From Streptococcus sp. WB01_FAA12 (lineage in GTDB: Bacteria > Bacillota > Bacilli > Lactobacillales > Streptococcaceae), in contig NZ_JABAEX010000011.1 in assembly GCF_012843315.1 (NCBI RefSeq), positions 1-64,000 on the forward strand: DNA of 64,000 nucleotides, given 5' to 3'. A model generated the notes under the pieces. That model did no database searches. It worked only from the letters and a program-made list of their open reading frames with translations, and was not told where the DNA came from. The position numbers were made by a program, and so were the translations under genes. Of this stretch, positions 1 to 8,733 are shown in pieces; position 1 is the first letter of the stretch, and the number at the start of each line of letters is the position of its first letter.

Positions 1-155
1 AACCAAGAATAAGATAAAGGGATAGCATTAAACGAGATAGCTCCATAAATGATATTTACTAGCACTTTCCATACACTTTTAGAACAAAGAATATTTTTCC
101 TTATTGATTTAAAGATACCCTTGTTTATAAAAAGATAATAATACAATACTGTCAT
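1..155 (-). CDS. Partial hypothetical membrane-associated protein
   Basis: An open frame runs from an ATG at 155 to the window edge, 51 codons without a stop, so only the N-terminus is visible. It begins MTVLYYYLFINKGIFKSI and is rich in hydrophobic and aromatic residues with several lysines and arginines. An AGGAGAT ribosome binding site lies just upstream and overlaps the stop codon of the preceding gene (166-408), which argues for real translational coupling. I do not recognise the protein. It is the last visible gene of the leftward operon that starts at the promoter near 4.05 kb. Confidence 0.55.
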   Translation of the reverse strand, partial: MTVLYYYLFINKGIFKSIRKNILCSKSVWKVLVNIIYGAISFNAIPLSYSW

Positions 156-165
156 AGTATATCTC

Positions 166-408
166 CTATTTTAACTCAAATGTACTTATAATATATGGCA
201 TTAACTCAATAGAAGAGAAGTAAATCATTATCCCTCCTACCAAAATTAAAAATATACTTAACATCCATTCCCTCGGACTTAGAGACAAAAAGAAATCTTT
301 CCTACCACTCAATCCAAGTCTAATGTCTGTATTTTTAGCTATGATCAATACTCCATTGAATGAAATGCACACTCCTATAATAAACAATACAATAAACAAC
401 AAAATCAT
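166..408 (-). CDS. Small two-helix membrane protein, unknown
   Basis: An 80-residue protein with two hydrophobic segments (about residues 2-24 and 48-68) separated by a short polar loop containing GRKDF. The start is well supported by an AAGGAGGAAAT ribosome binding site. No family is recognised. It sits downstream of the 312-residue unknown protein in the same leftward operon and overlaps the ribosome binding site of the next gene. Such small membrane proteins are common accessories around conjugation loci, but nothing in the sequence gives a specific job. Confidence 0.6.
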   Translation of the reverse strand: MILLFIVLFIIGVCISFNGVLIIAKNTDIRLGLSGRKDFFLSLSPREWMLSIFLILVGGIMIYFSSIELMPYIISTFELK

Positions 409-460
409 ATAATTTCCTCCTTGTTAATTCAACATTCAATAAGCTCATCTATCCCTTTTG

Positions 461-1399
461 TTACTCTCTCACAAAAGCAAATAAATTGTTATCGTAAGTA
501 TAAATGCGATATGTTCCATTTAGCTCAATTAGTTTTGCGCTTTCTTCTTCAATACTATGACTTCCTGTTGTGATTGAGAAATTACCCTTAACAATAGTTA
601 AGTATTCCATTGATAAACGGTTAAAGCATCGCTTATCTTCAAAAATTGAGAACCGACAAATACCACGCTCAACTCCAGATAAAAGTGTTTTAAAATCACA
701 ACTTTCTATAAACAATATCGACTGTGTATTATGTTTTGAGAATTGTCCTAAAGAGAACATATCACGTGTCACGTACCAGTTAGAACTATATCGGTCATAA
801 TTACCAGTTAAATCAAACCTACAAGATGCAAAGTAATACAAAAATTCATTTTCCCAATTCTTTCTTAGGTCTTTATCATCATATTTATTCTTTGGATGAT
901 ACGTTCTTTTAATCTTGTTAAGGACTTGAACAGTCGTTCTAGTATCCGATAGGAACTCCCAAGACAAATCTTCCATAAATCTCTCTAATTCTGCTCGATC
1001 ACGATTTTCCAACTTTCCTTGTAAAGATTTCTTTAAATCCTCTAACTTCTGTTTAAAAATAGTTCTACGGATACCTCGATAGTCGATTGAATAGTAGCAA
1101 TCCTCTAAATCTTCATCAGATAAGTTGATTGGCATTTCTTCACCGTAAACATCTTCACCTACATATTCCTCAACTACTTCATCTTTAGCGTCTGCTTCAG
1201 CTAGTAACTTTGCTAAAGACTCTAAATACTGAGCGTCAAGGTTCTTTTTAAAGTCTGGAATGTAAATAGTAACCTTAACATTATCTTTTGTCTTTCCAGA
1301 TAACAATTCTAAACCGTCAAAAACATAGTCTATTGATTTAAAAGGGAAATCATACTTCGCTCTTAACTCTTTACCTTCTCTAACTGAAATTTCTTCCAT
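461..1399 (-). CDS. Hypothetical protein, 312 residues, charged
   Basis: A soluble, highly charged protein with an acidic stretch around residues 65-105 and a probable helical, lysine/glutamate-rich segment around 110-170. There is no signal peptide or membrane segment. The start ATG has an AGAGG site at suitable spacing, 22 nt after the small HTH gene. I do not recognise a domain. The C-terminal third (FSIFEDKRCFNRLSMEYL onward) has alternating hydrophobic residues that suggest a beta-rich fold. It lies in an operon with a HTH protein and the large coiled-coil protein upstream. Confidence 0.7.
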   Translation of the reverse strand: MEEISVREGKELRAKYDFPFKSIDYVFDGLELLSGKTKDNVKVTIYIPDFKKNLDAQYLESLAKLLAEADAKDEVVEEYVGEDVYGEEMPINLSDEDLEDCYYSIDYRGIRRTIFKQKLEDLKKSLQGKLENRDRAELERFMEDLSWEFLSDTRTTVQVLNKIKRTYHPKNKYDDKDLRKNWENEFLYYFASCRFDLTGNYDRYSSNWYVTRDMFSLGQFSKHNTQSILFIESCDFKTLLSGVERGICRFSIFEDKRCFNRLSMEYLTIVKGNFSITTGSHSIEEESAKLIELNGTYRIYTYDNNLFAFVRE

Positions 1400-1421
1400 T
1401 ATTTTTACCTCTTTTCCTCTT

Positions 1422-1613
1422 TCAATATTTCAATCTACGATTGTTAGCATACTCAGTCAGTATCGCACCTACACGGATGCTTGCATTTTCCAACTTCCTT
1501 TCCCCCTTTGCGAGCCTTTGGACTACGGACACTGCAAGTCCAGTATCCTTTGCTATCCGATAAGGATTTTCCTTTTCAAATAGCACTTTGATTTTCTCTG
1601 TATCTACTTTCAT
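1422..1613 (-). CDS. Small XRE/Cro-like HTH DNA-binding protein
   Basis: A 63-residue protein with a minimal helix-turn-helix of the type NPYRIAKDTGLAVSVVQRL, where the second helix reads SVVQRLAKG. It is almost all HTH, with no effector domain. It is a diverged paralogue of the 63-residue protein at 34458-34649: both begin MK[VI]DT and align throughout. This suggests a plasmid family of mini-regulators. It sits between the 793- and 312-residue genes and is probably co-transcribed from the promoter at 4039-4067. Its target is unknown. Confidence 0.75.
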   Translation of the reverse strand: MKVDTEKIKVLFEKENPYRIAKDTGLAVSVVQRLAKGERKLENASIRVGAILTEYANNRRLKY

Positions 1614-1626
1614 AGATACCCTCCTT

Positions 1627-4008
1627 CTACTTTTTATTCATTTCTTCAACGTTTTTCACCAGCTGAATGTTGCCTTCATAATCAAAGAAATCAACTAAGA
1701 ACCACTCTCGCTCTCCAAAACATTCTTGGATATTAGCAATCGTACAATTTTTTACACTTTTACGATATATAATATTTTGGTAAACCATTTCTTTAGCCAT
1801 TGCTTTATCAAAACTTTCTTGTCCAGAAAACGTTTTAATCCGACTATCGCCACCCCAATGTGAACGAGTCAATTTCACTTCATCATAAGCAAAAGAAACA
1901 TATTCTCCGCGCCAGCCTTTTGTTTCATCAAGAATAGTTCCTGTATAACCATTTGCTTCACAAATTGCAAACATAGCGTATTCAGTTGTTTTTCGCTCTC
2001 TACGATCCTCGTTATCAATAAAGACAGGTTTACTTATAGCAGCATAAACTTTAGGCTTACGGATAACATTTTCTAGGTCATTGATAAGGAGTAACTGTTT
2101 ATAGTAAGATTTATCATCTTCACTCAAACCAGCAACCCACTTAGAGTAACGTTTAGCTTGGTAAGGAGTAACCACGCGCACGTCATGAATAATCTTGAAT
2201 GAGGTTAACAAGTTTAAATCATAGTCTTGCGCAACGATGTGGAGACGGTCAACTTTTTCCTGTTCCTCCAAGGCTTTCTTCATTCCAAAAAGGATAGGAA
2301 GCATGTGTGAGTAATCGACGTAACGTCCTGAATTTGAAATCCTACCAATCCGTTTGGTGTGAATGTAGTAGTTGATAAGATTGCTATTGATAAATTTAAG
2401 ATTGATAAACTCGTCATTTTTGATATAAAGACTAGGACTAATCTTACTTTTATCGTCATCCCAATGCCATAGTGATTTTTCACCTCCAACATAAAAACGA
2501 TAAGTGAAATTAGAGAAATAATCAATCCCTTTGATTTTGTTCAGACCTTCCTTAACAGAAGTATTGTCTGTCAAAGCATTGTCTCCACGGCCACGTTCAG
2601 TTGTGCCAGGGCCATAACGTCCTGTATATGTAGCACTATCCGTAAAGGAGTTCAATACATAAATTGGATCATCAGCCTTAGAGTATTGATTTAAGATAGG
2701 GATAATTTTTGCTAATTCAACGTAAGTTGAATCTGTAATCTGAGAGTCAGCATTTGACCAAATAATACCTGGATCGGAAAACATATTTGTTGGAACATGG
2801 TCTAGTTGCAAGATTTGATTACGCTCAATTAACCCCATAATAAGATTAAATAAGTAGTAACGAGATTGAACCAATGATAGCGAAGTTTCTTCGTCAGAAG
2901 ATTTTGATGTGAAAGAGTCCTCTGATAAAGAAATATCCTGACTATCTAGCCATGTCAACCAGGTATTCTCTCCATTGCGAACCAAAACTCCTACTTCATT
3001 TGGCATCGTATCCCTAACAAATTCCATAACTGTATTATTCAAGTCAAATCGTCCAGCAGAATTACGCATTTTAAGGAATGTAATGCCTTTGCTTGTAGGA
3101 CAAATATGCTCAAGCAGAGCTGGAGAGTGTTTGATTGCCACCTCTAAGCTCCCTGCATACTCGTCATAAAGGTCTTTCAAACGAGGAAGATCCTCGTCCA
3201 AATAGATAAGTTTTTGATGAATAATGATAGGCTGCTGAGTAGGCGCATTAGTTCCTTTATGGATGTTCATAAAGTTAACTGTCAATCCGTTACGATACTC
3301 AAAGGCTGTTAGGTCTGAACGCATGATTAGAAGCTCATGCTCATAGGCTTTAATCTTCTCTTGTAACTCTGCCATCATTTTAGCTTGCAACTCATAAACT
3401 GCAGTAATCCGTGCTTCCATTTCAGCTTTTAAGTTATTGATTGCTGCTAGTTGCTCTGCGAAAGCTTCATCTTCAAATTTAGAAACTTTTTCAATTAACT
3501 TTTTTGCATCCTCAAGCTGATCTTTTAAGACAAGTTGATTGTATGATTTTACAACTATCTCATTTCCAATGGCAACATCATCTGTCTGCTCTACTATTGC
3601 TAATAATTCTTCAGGAACGATATAAGCCTTGGAATATACTTCGATAATAGCAAAACTTTCATAGATAGCCATTACCTTTACTTTGTGTTCAGGATTTAGC
3701 TGGAGAAAGTTAATTAAATCTTCAGTTAAGAAAAATTCACCTCTCCTACCACTCAAATATTGACTACAATATTCGCGCGTGATGATTTCTCCACTATAAG
3801 AAAGTTTATCTTTATTATCCTTGTAAAACTCTTTTACACGTTCGTCCATATCCTCGGTAAGAGTATCGAGTTTCAACGTAGCATAAGCAATCGCTTTAGA
3901 AAGACGTGTTTTCTCTGCTTTTTCTTGTTTATCCTTTAACTCACGATACTCCTTAAAAATTTTAGAGGCTTCATCTGAATAACTGATAGTCGGTTCAAAT
4001 CTTACCAT
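1627..4008 (-). CDS. Large coiled-coil hypothetical protein (793 residues)
   Basis: First gene of the leftmost operon. Residues about 10-60 and 170-235 are strongly helical and charged with heptad-like spacing, suggesting coiled coils. The middle and C-terminal parts are globular, with many aromatic residues (for example YRFYVGGEKSLWHWDDDKSK near residue 505). No signal peptide, membrane segment or NTP-binding motif is visible, and I do not recognise the family. A near-consensus promoter and an AAGGAAGG ribosome binding site precede it, so it is probably well expressed. Size and position suggest a structural or scaffold role, which is only inference. Confidence 0.7.
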   Translation of the reverse strand: MVRFEPTISYSDEASKIFKEYRELKDKQEKAEKTRLSKAIAYATLKLDTLTEDMDERVKEFYKDNKDKLSYSGEIITREYCSQYLSGRRGEFFLTEDLINFLQLNPEHKVKVMAIYESFAIIEVYSKAYIVPEELLAIVEQTDDVAIGNEIVVKSYNQLVLKDQLEDAKKLIEKVSKFEDEAFAEQLAAINNLKAEMEARITAVYELQAKMMAELQEKIKAYEHELLIMRSDLTAFEYRNGLTVNFMNIHKGTNAPTQQPIIIHQKLIYLDEDLPRLKDLYDEYAGSLEVAIKHSPALLEHICPTSKGITFLKMRNSAGRFDLNNTVMEFVRDTMPNEVGVLVRNGENTWLTWLDSQDISLSEDSFTSKSSDEETSLSLVQSRYYLFNLIMGLIERNQILQLDHVPTNMFSDPGIIWSNADSQITDSTYVELAKIIPILNQYSKADDPIYVLNSFTDSATYTGRYGPGTTERGRGDNALTDNTSVKEGLNKIKGIDYFSNFTYRFYVGGEKSLWHWDDDKSKISPSLYIKNDEFINLKFINSNLINYYIHTKRIGRISNSGRYVDYSHMLPILFGMKKALEEQEKVDRLHIVAQDYDLNLLTSFKIIHDVRVVTPYQAKRYSKWVAGLSEDDKSYYKQLLLINDLENVIRKPKVYAAISKPVFIDNEDRRERKTTEYAMFAICEANGYTGTILDETKGWRGEYVSFAYDEVKLTRSHWGGDSRIKTFSGQESFDKAMAKEMVYQNIIYRKSVKNCTIANIQECFGEREWFLVDFFDYEGNIQLVKNVEEMNKK

Positions 4009-4038
4009 ATCTTTTACCTTCCTTTATTCTATAATAAT

Positions 4039-4067
4039 ATTATACACCATTTGGGGTATAATGTCAA
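4039..4067 (-). promoter_or_regulatory. Consensus sigma-A promoter for the 0-4 kb operon
   Basis: On the minus strand TTGACA and TATAAT are both perfect and separated by exactly 17 bp. This is the strongest-looking promoter in the window. It lies 31 bp upstream of the start codon at 4008. Confidence 0.9.
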
Positions 4068-4070
4068 ACA

Positions 4071-4100
4071 AAAAAACAGACTATCTCTAGTCTGTCAATG
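4071..4100 (-). terminator. Intrinsic terminator after the 153-residue gene
   Basis: ACAGACTA and TAGTCTGT form an 8-bp stem with a 4-nt loop, followed on the minus strand by seven T residues. It separates the upstream gene (4105-4566) from the promoter at 4039. Confidence 0.85.
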
Positions 4101-4104
4101 TTAC

Positions 4105-4566
4105 TTATTGTTGTTGAATATACACGTTTACCCTATCTTTAAACAAGTCTATATCACTATATCGTGGACTCTGCCCTCTTGGTACTTCTATTTTGGTGTC
4201 TAGGTTAGTTAGAATGTCTGACACTACCTCTAAAGCGTACCAGTAGTAACGTTCTGCTTGTTCATGTTCTACATTTTGAACCTTCCATTGTGAAGGAACT
4301 TCAAAAGATGGATTACTAGGTAGCTCTGGATAGCGTCCTTGCTCAACTAGTTTATACATTACCCCTTTCTGCCCTTCTGGTAAAGCAAGTAGTACATAGT
4401 CAGGATTCTTTCTAAGTTGGCCAGATTTGGTAGTAAAAAGCACCTTGCCATCGTTATCCTTTGCATGATAATAATGTGCCTCTAAATTTCCTTCTGAACT
4501 ATACTTCTCTCCACTCAACATAACCCACGGCTGAAGTTTAACAACTCCTACACTGTCTTTTGTCAT
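4105..4566 (-). CDS. Hypothetical protein, 153 residues
   Basis: A soluble protein with a beta-rich N-terminal half (KLQPWVMLSGEKYSS, ALPEGQKGVMYKL) and an aromatic helix near residue 105 (ERYYWYALEVVSDIL). No family is recognised. It is followed directly by a strong terminator, making it the last gene of its transcript. Its start ATG is preceded by an AAAGGAGATAA site. Neighbours are two small proteins, one with membrane helices and one with a possible PH-like fold. Confidence 0.65.
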   Translation of the reverse strand: MTKDSVGVVKLQPWVMLSGEKYSSEGNLEAHYYHAKDNDGKVLFTTKSGQLRKNPDYVLLALPEGQKGVMYKLVEQGRYPELPSNPSFEVPSQWKVQNVEHEQAERYYWYALEVVSDILTNLDTKIEVPRGQSPRYSDIDLFKDRVNVYIQQQ

Positions 4567-4591
4567 TGTCTTATCTCCTTTTATCTACACA

Positions 4592-4888
4592 TTATTTTTC
4601 TATAACTTCCTGTTCCAATTTATCCCAAAGTGGTTTGAACCAGATTGAATGAGATAATGGTCGATACAACACTGTTGTTAAAATAATAGCACTTAGAACG
4701 CTGAACCATGCTACGCTTGCCGCATCATAATCATAATTAGTTCTTACAGTATTGAAATCCATATTTATAAACCATTGATAAGTAAGGAACGTTGTAAAGC
4801 TCAAGAACAAATAAAATGTAATAAAAGCAGCAATTAACATAAATAGGCAGATACTCATAATTCGCTTGTTTTTACTGGATGACTTCAT
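4592..4888 (-). CDS. Small membrane protein, unknown
   Basis: A 98-residue protein with two hydrophobic helices (about residues 12-36 and 58-76) and a cationic N-terminus (KSSSKNKR), so it is probably a two-pass membrane protein with a short extracytoplasmic loop. No recognisable family. It lies 28 bp downstream of the 123-residue gene and 25 bp upstream of the 153-residue gene, and the three probably form one transcript. Confidence 0.65.
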   Translation of the reverse strand: MKSSSKNKRIMSICLFMLIAAFITFYLFLSFTTFLTYQWFINMDFNTVRTNYDYDAASVAWFSVLSAIILTTVLYRPLSHSIWFKPLWDKLEQEVIEK

Positions 4889-4916
4889 ATTCTATTTACT
4901 CCTATTCCTCTGTTTA

Positions 4917-5288
4917 CTACCTTTTAATAACCAATTTATTTTCTACAAATCTAGATATTGTTTCTTTAATGATAGTGAAATTCGTCCACAAATCTCCATC
5001 TAGTCTTTTTAAGTCAACAACATAGACTTTATGATCATCCCATTCGTCCTTTTTAATGGTTATTGTAAAAGCAAGTTCATCTATGACAATTTCCTCTATA
5101 GCAAGATACATTGAAGAAAACATAGCTCCTGCATAGTTTGGTTCACTACGATAAGTGATGCCATGTTCATCAATATCCAACATTACCCATCTTTTCTTTC
5201 TAAACAGCCCTTTAGTGCTTGTAAATACAGTACGATACTTTCTGATAGGCTGTTCTTCGCTTTTTGATAATTTAACTTGTTCGTTCAT
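4917..5288 (-). CDS. Hypothetical protein with possible PH-like fold
   Basis: A 123-residue soluble protein. A beta-strand-rich core (RWVMLDIDEHGITYRS, then EEIVIDELAFTITIKK and VYVVDLKRL) followed by a C-terminal amphipathic helix matches the strand-then-helix pattern of bacterial PH-like domains. This is a fold guess from pattern only. It follows an AT-rich 100-bp gap and probably starts the short operon ending at the terminator at 4071-4100. The start has an AGGAGAGC site. Confidence 0.55.
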   Translation of the reverse strand: MNEQVKLSKSEEQPIRKYRTVFTSTKGLFRKKRWVMLDIDEHGITYRSEPNYAGAMFSSMYLAIEEIVIDELAFTITIKKDEWDDHKVYVVDLKRLDGDLWTNFTIIKETISRFVENKLVIKR

Positions 5289-5292
5289 TATT

Positions 5293-5389
5293 TATGCTCT
5301 CCTAATTTGTTAGCTTTTATTTAACAATTAAATCATTTTCATTCATTTTTTATTTACTTAGTAAATACATTTTATCCATTTACTATCCA
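5293..5389. promoter_or_regulatory. AT-rich intergenic region with a short palindrome
   Basis: This gap is over 80 percent A+T and contains the palindrome ATTTACTTAGTAAAT plus several TTATTTA-type boxes like those around parA at 43.3-44.8 kb. It may hold the promoter and operator for the 5288 gene, but the -35/-10 match is weak. Confidence 0.35.
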
Positions 5390-6106
5390 TTATCTTATAA
5401 ACGTCCTACCGAGATAAATCGGTGTCTGGTTCACTTGTTCGTGGCACTTAGAGCAGAATAGGTCTGGTTCTTGCCAGAAGATTTCATCTTCCAATTCAAT
5501 GATATTAGCAAGTGATTGGTAAGGCTCTAGTAAAGGATAAAACTGATTGATATAGCTATTGAACTTGTGAGGTTCTTCGATAAAGGCTAAAGCAAGGCTA
5601 TTTATATCATAGAGGAAGCCTAGAGTGTATAACTGCCCCTCTTTACTGATTAAGTAGTAACAGTTATCATCAATCTGCTCTCCTATTTCCATATCACTAG
5701 GCTCTACCTCATAGAGTTTACAATAGAATACTTTGCTATCCTTACAACGAGGGCATTTCTCAAAGAGATTGGCTCTGCGTGTATAGAAGTATTCATCTAC
5801 TGCTGATAGAAAAATGTTTTTAGGTTTCTTTCCTAAGAAAAAGAATGACGGTAAGATAAATCCGATTACCAAGGGAATGATTAACCAGAAATTCTGCGTG
5901 TTCACGATCTCGATGACTATTCCAAGAAAAGTAAAGGGTAAAACTACTCTACGTATTGCCCAGATAAGCAACTTAGTTGTCTGACTGAACTCAAATTCAT
6001 GTCTTATGATCGGCAAGCGATAGCGATAGACCTGGACTGCTACTCTTAGACAGAATAGGAATAGACTAAATAGGAAGTATTGTAGAATGAGTAAAGCTAG
6101 GTTCAT
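5390..6106 (-). CDS. Membrane protein with two CxxC pairs
   Basis: A 238-residue protein with an N-terminal hydrophobic helix (residues 1-22), two further helices around 60-95, and a soluble C-terminal part. Two CxxC pairs, CPRC near residue 118 and CSKC near 220, could form one zinc-ribbon-like knuckle. The start overlaps the stop of the thioredoxin-like gene by 4 bp, implying coupled translation. No family is recognised. With its neighbour it may form a membrane redox or assembly pair, which is inference. Confidence 0.6.
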   Translation of the reverse strand: MNLALLILQYFLFSLFLFCLRVAVQVYRYRLPIIRHEFEFSQTTKLLIWAIRRVVLPFTFLGIVIEIVNTQNFWLIIPLVIGFILPSFFFLGKKPKNIFLSAVDEYFYTRRANLFEKCPRCKDSKVFYCKLYEVEPSDMEIGEQIDDNCYYLISKEGQLYTLGFLYDINSLALAFIEEPHKFNSYINQFYPLLEPYQSLANIIELEDEIFWQEPDLFCSKCHEQVNQTPIYLGRTFIR

Positions 6107-6864
6107 ACATTCTCCTTTGCTACTATCTTGTCTATAAGGTCTTTATTAGCGACGATTTCGTCCTTATCATCATCAAAAGCGATTGTTTCTTTCATAAGTT
6201 TAGAGTTTCCATTCTCCTTATCTTTTACTACTGCAACTACTGTGCCTGCTCTATCAACTCCTAGAGCATTTGCTACTCTTTCAGCATCATCACTATTCAA
6301 GTCGATAAATACAAGTTCTTGTTGTCTATCTTCTGGAAGTCTTTCAAGTAAAGAAGTCAAACCTACCTTGCAATAAGGGCAAGTTGATTTATAGAAGATA
6401 TAATACTTTTTATCATCAAGAACTTGTTCTTTCTGGCCTGCTGCTTCTAGTTTCTCAGCAAGTTCCGTGGTCTGCTTATCGGTATATGGTCTAAAGGTGG
6501 ACTTTTGATAGTCCATAAACGAGATACCGATATTATAGCTAGTCATTTGTTGTCTGTTCTCTTGGTGAGCCACAATCATTCCAACACTTAGAGCCACAAT
6601 CGTAGGCAATAAGAATAGAAGTGTACTCCAGTTAGACAAGATAAAATGCTCTTGTATATGTTTCATGCCCTTGGTATAGATAAATAAAGGCGATAAGACG
6701 ATAGATAGAATGAGCCACGCTAGAACTCCGTATAGAGATAAATGATAGATAACCTTATATTCAACTGTCAGATAGATACTCGATAGAATGATACCTGTAC
6801 CAATCATCACTACCAGATAGCTTTTATAGAGTTGTTTCAAGAAATCACGGTCTTTTTTTAACAT
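6103..6864 (-). CDS. Membrane-anchored thioredoxin-like protein
   Basis: Four hydrophobic helices in the first 110 residues are followed by an extracytoplasmic thioredoxin-like domain. The active site reads FYKSTCPYCKVGL (about residues 153-165), i.e. CPYC. The strand and helix after it (ELVFIDLNSDDAERVANALGV) and the segment VDRAGTVVAVV fit a thioredoxin fold, but the cis-proline position is not clear. The family makes or repairs disulfides outside the membrane. On a Gram-positive conjugative plasmid, that could serve T4SS assembly. The start overlaps neither neighbour, but it is 1 bp from the upstream gene, so it is in one operon. Confidence 0.75.
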   Translation of the reverse strand: MLKKDRDFLKQLYKSYLVVMIGTGIILSSIYLTVEYKVIYHLSLYGVLAWLILSIVLSPLFIYTKGMKHIQEHFILSNWSTLLFLLPTIVALSVGMIVAHQENRQQMTSYNIGISFMDYQKSTFRPYTDKQTTELAEKLEAAGQKEQVLDDKKYYIFYKSTCPYCKVGLTSLLERLPEDRQQELVFIDLNSDDAERVANALGVDRAGTVVAVVKDKENGNSKLMKETIAFDDDKDEIVANKDLIDKIVAKENV

Positions 6865-6865
6865 A

Positions 6866-7390
6866 CTACTCCTTACGTCCTTTAGAGTAGATATATTTCT
6901 GCAACTTGATAAGAGTTTCCAGTTTCACGTTTGATAACGGTCTTTCTTTCTTATTCAGTGAAATAAGTGTCTGACGAGAAATACCAGTATCACGCGCCAA
7001 CTGTGAGCTATCAAATTTAGTATCAAACAATAAGCCACGGATAGCTTTAAGAGAAATAAAGTCCAGTTCCTCTTGTTCATCGATAGCTTGGATATCAAGT
7101 TCCTTACGTGCGTAGCTATCAACTCCCTTAAACAGTTCGATAAATTGTTCAGCACGGATCAATAGTGTACTTTCATGTGAATTGTTCAAAGAGTGCAATT
7201 CATAAGTATAGAATGGTTTAACCTCTAACTTATAAAATTCCTCTCCGTCCTCATTCTTAATGACTGTCACGCGCTTCTTAGGTATCCACGTAGCCATGTA
7301 GTTATATTCACTTTTCTTAGGAAAGCGTACAAGGATAGCTTTCTCCGTGGTCTTAACAACGAGTGAACGATATAAGTATAATGTAGTCAT
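6866..7390 (-). CDS. Protein with C-terminal HTH domain
   Basis: A 174-residue protein. Residues 1-115 form a beta-rich domain of unknown type (KAILVRFPKKSEYNYMATW, YELHSLNNSHESTLLIRA). Residues about 120-170 contain a clear helix-turn-helix: DSSQLARDTGISRQTLISL. The HTH is similar to those of the mini-regulators at 1422 and 34458. It is probably a transcription regulator with its own sensing domain, in the same operon as the XRE regulator at 8417. Start supported by AAGGAAT. Confidence 0.7.
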   Translation of the reverse strand: MTTLYLYRSLVVKTTEKAILVRFPKKSEYNYMATWIPKKRVTVIKNEDGEEFYKLEVKPFYTYELHSLNNSHESTLLIRAEQFIELFKGVDSYARKELDIQAIDEQEELDFISLKAIRGLLFDTKFDSSQLARDTGISRQTLISLNKKERPLSNVKLETLIKLQKYIYSKGRKE

Positions 7391-7395
7391 ATTCC

Positions 7396-7974
7396 TTACC
7401 CAAAAGCCTTTCCTACGTGTCCTCCATAGTAACGCTCGATACTTACTTGGTGTTCTTGCGTCATATAGTTACCAACCCAGAAAATGCTATCCGCATCTTT
7501 CTTAGTCGATTTAACAATAAATTGCACTACTCCAGGTGATTTCGATTCATATACCTCGATATCATCAACGTTAACGTCATATTCGTTTTGTTGCAATGCT
7601 ACTGCAAAGGAAACAATCATGTCACGCTTAGCCATTATTAAATGATTTTCGATTGAATAATCAAATTCTAAATCTTTCGCTCTCTTACATTCCTTGATAA
7701 CAACCTTAAAAGCCTCTTTGACTTCTTTCTCAATACTTGGATCTGCTTTATGTCCTGCCATTTCAAGAGCAGATAAAGCCTCGTTGTAGTTCCTATCATC
7801 TTCAGTAATCACTACTCGTTCAGCAGTTTGGTCTGGCGCTTTTTTCTCTTCCGTTGTTTCTACGGTCTGCGCTTCTTGTTTTGTCTTATTGACGTGCTGG
7901 ATATAAACGATTGCTCCAATAGTAACTACTGTAACTGAAAAGAAAGCAATCAATAATAGTTTTAGTTTAGTCAT
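7396..7974 (-). CDS. Single-pass membrane or secreted protein, unknown
   Basis: A 192-residue protein with an N-terminal membrane anchor or signal sequence (residues 4-24, cationic MTKLK followed by a hydrophobic stretch), then a charged linker and a soluble domain with alternating strands (VDDIEVYESKSPGVVQFIV). No lipobox cysteine and no recognised family. The single N-terminal helix plus small extracytoplasmic domain resembles VirB8-type or other cell-envelope accessory proteins, but this is not established. It is co-transcribed with neighbours at 2-6 bp spacing. Confidence 0.6.
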   Translation of the reverse strand: MTKLKLLLIAFFSVTVVTIGAIVYIQHVNKTKQEAQTVETTEEKKAPDQTAERVVITEDDRNYNEALSALEMAGHKADPSIEKEVKEAFKVVIKECKRAKDLEFDYSIENHLIMAKRDMIVSFAVALQQNEYDVNVDDIEVYESKSPGVVQFIVKSTKKDADSIFWVGNYMTQEHQVSIERYYGGHVGKAFG

Positions 7975-7976
7975 TC

Positions 7977-8420
7977 TTATTCCTCCTTGTTATCTGGTAA
8001 ATCTACAATAAAGAATGTTATTAGTGCTGGTGCAAGAAAAGATAAAACAACTGAGAGAATAACCGATAGGATCGCTTTCCCAAGTTCTTTCGTAGGCCCT
8101 GTAAATAACAGTTCTCCTTGTACGGTCATAAAGAAATAGTCCTTATAAAGATAGTATGCGACAGATACAGTCACAAATAAAGAGAAACCAATCATCCACT
8201 TAATCAATCGTTCTACTTTAGCGCTATATTCTTTATACTCCTTATCCCTTTTTGCCTTGATAAGTTCTTGTTTCCGTCTTGCTGCTTCTCTCTTTTCCTC
8301 TTCCTCTTTCTCTAAGAGTTCGCGTTTTTTAACTTCAATGGCTTCCTCGATAGAAAGTTTTTCAAATTCACTTTGAGGTGTGTCATTCTCCCAAAGGTCA
8401 AAAATATCAAAGTCGTTCAT
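7977..8420 (-). CDS. Coiled-coil protein with two C-terminal membrane helices
   Basis: A 147-residue protein. Residues 20-65 are an almost uninterrupted Glu/Lys/Arg-rich helix (EEEEKREAARRKQELIKAKR), which is a coiled-coil candidate. Hydrophobic helices lie at about 72-92 and 115-138. The start codon overlaps the stop of the XRE regulator by 4 bp. Function is unknown; a membrane-tethered coiled coil in this context could be an envelope scaffold. Confidence 0.65.
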   Translation of the reverse strand: MNDFDIFDLWENDTPQSEFEKLSIEEAIEVKKRELLEKEEEEKREAARRKQELIKAKRDKEYKEYSAKVERLIKWMIGFSLFVTVSVAYYLYKDYFFMTVQGELLFTGPTKELGKAILSVILSVVLSFLAPALITFFIVDLPDNKEE

Positions 8421-8641
8421 AAATCTTTCTCCCTTCCTATTTCTTGTTTCAATGAGATTATCTCTCTGATATCATCTGTATTTAATGCTCTCGCTATCTT
8501 CTCGATTGTTTCAAACTCAATGCGCGTGCTACCATTTAATAAGGATGATACCGTACTCGGTCTTAGTCCTGCTAGTTTAGATAGTTCTGACTGAGTTATT
8601 CCACGTTCTGATAGCGTTTCTTTCAACGTGATTACTACCAC
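8417..8641 (-). CDS. XRE-family HTH repressor, probably autoregulatory
   Basis: A 74-residue protein that is essentially one XRE helix-turn-helix (ERGITQSELSKLAGLRPSTV, about residues 12-31). It likely starts at GTG. It is the first gene of the operon reading to 5.4 kb. Its promoter contains a perfect inverted repeat that covers the -10 box and most of the spacer, the usual arrangement of an autoregulated Cro/CI-like repressor. Regulation of the membrane-protein operon by this factor is inferred from position. Confidence 0.8.
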   Translation of the reverse strand: MVVITLKETLSERGITQSELSKLAGLRPSTVSSLLNGSTRIEFETIEKIARALNTDDIREIISLKQEIGREKDL

Positions 8642-8674
8642 TACTATTCACCCTTTCTTTGTGATTACACTTTC

Positions 8675-8703
8675 ATTATAACGCTTTAGCGTTATAATTG
8701 CAA
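8675..8703 (-). promoter_or_regulatory. Promoter with overlapping 24-bp palindromic operator
   Basis: On the minus strand TTGCAA (8698-8703) and TATAAT (8675-8680) are spaced by 17 bp. An inverted repeat with arms ATTATAACGC and GCGTTATAAT spans 8675-8698, so a bound dimer would block RNA polymerase. It lies just upstream of the XRE gene at 8417-8641. Confidence 0.85.
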
Positions 8704-8733
8704 GAAAAATAACGGTCAAGCGCAAATATAAAT

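Noticed and set aside
6128-6376. Plus-strand frame rich in Ser/Leu over the thioredoxin gene
   Set aside because: Antisense shadow of a clear gene; no ribosome binding site and biased composition.
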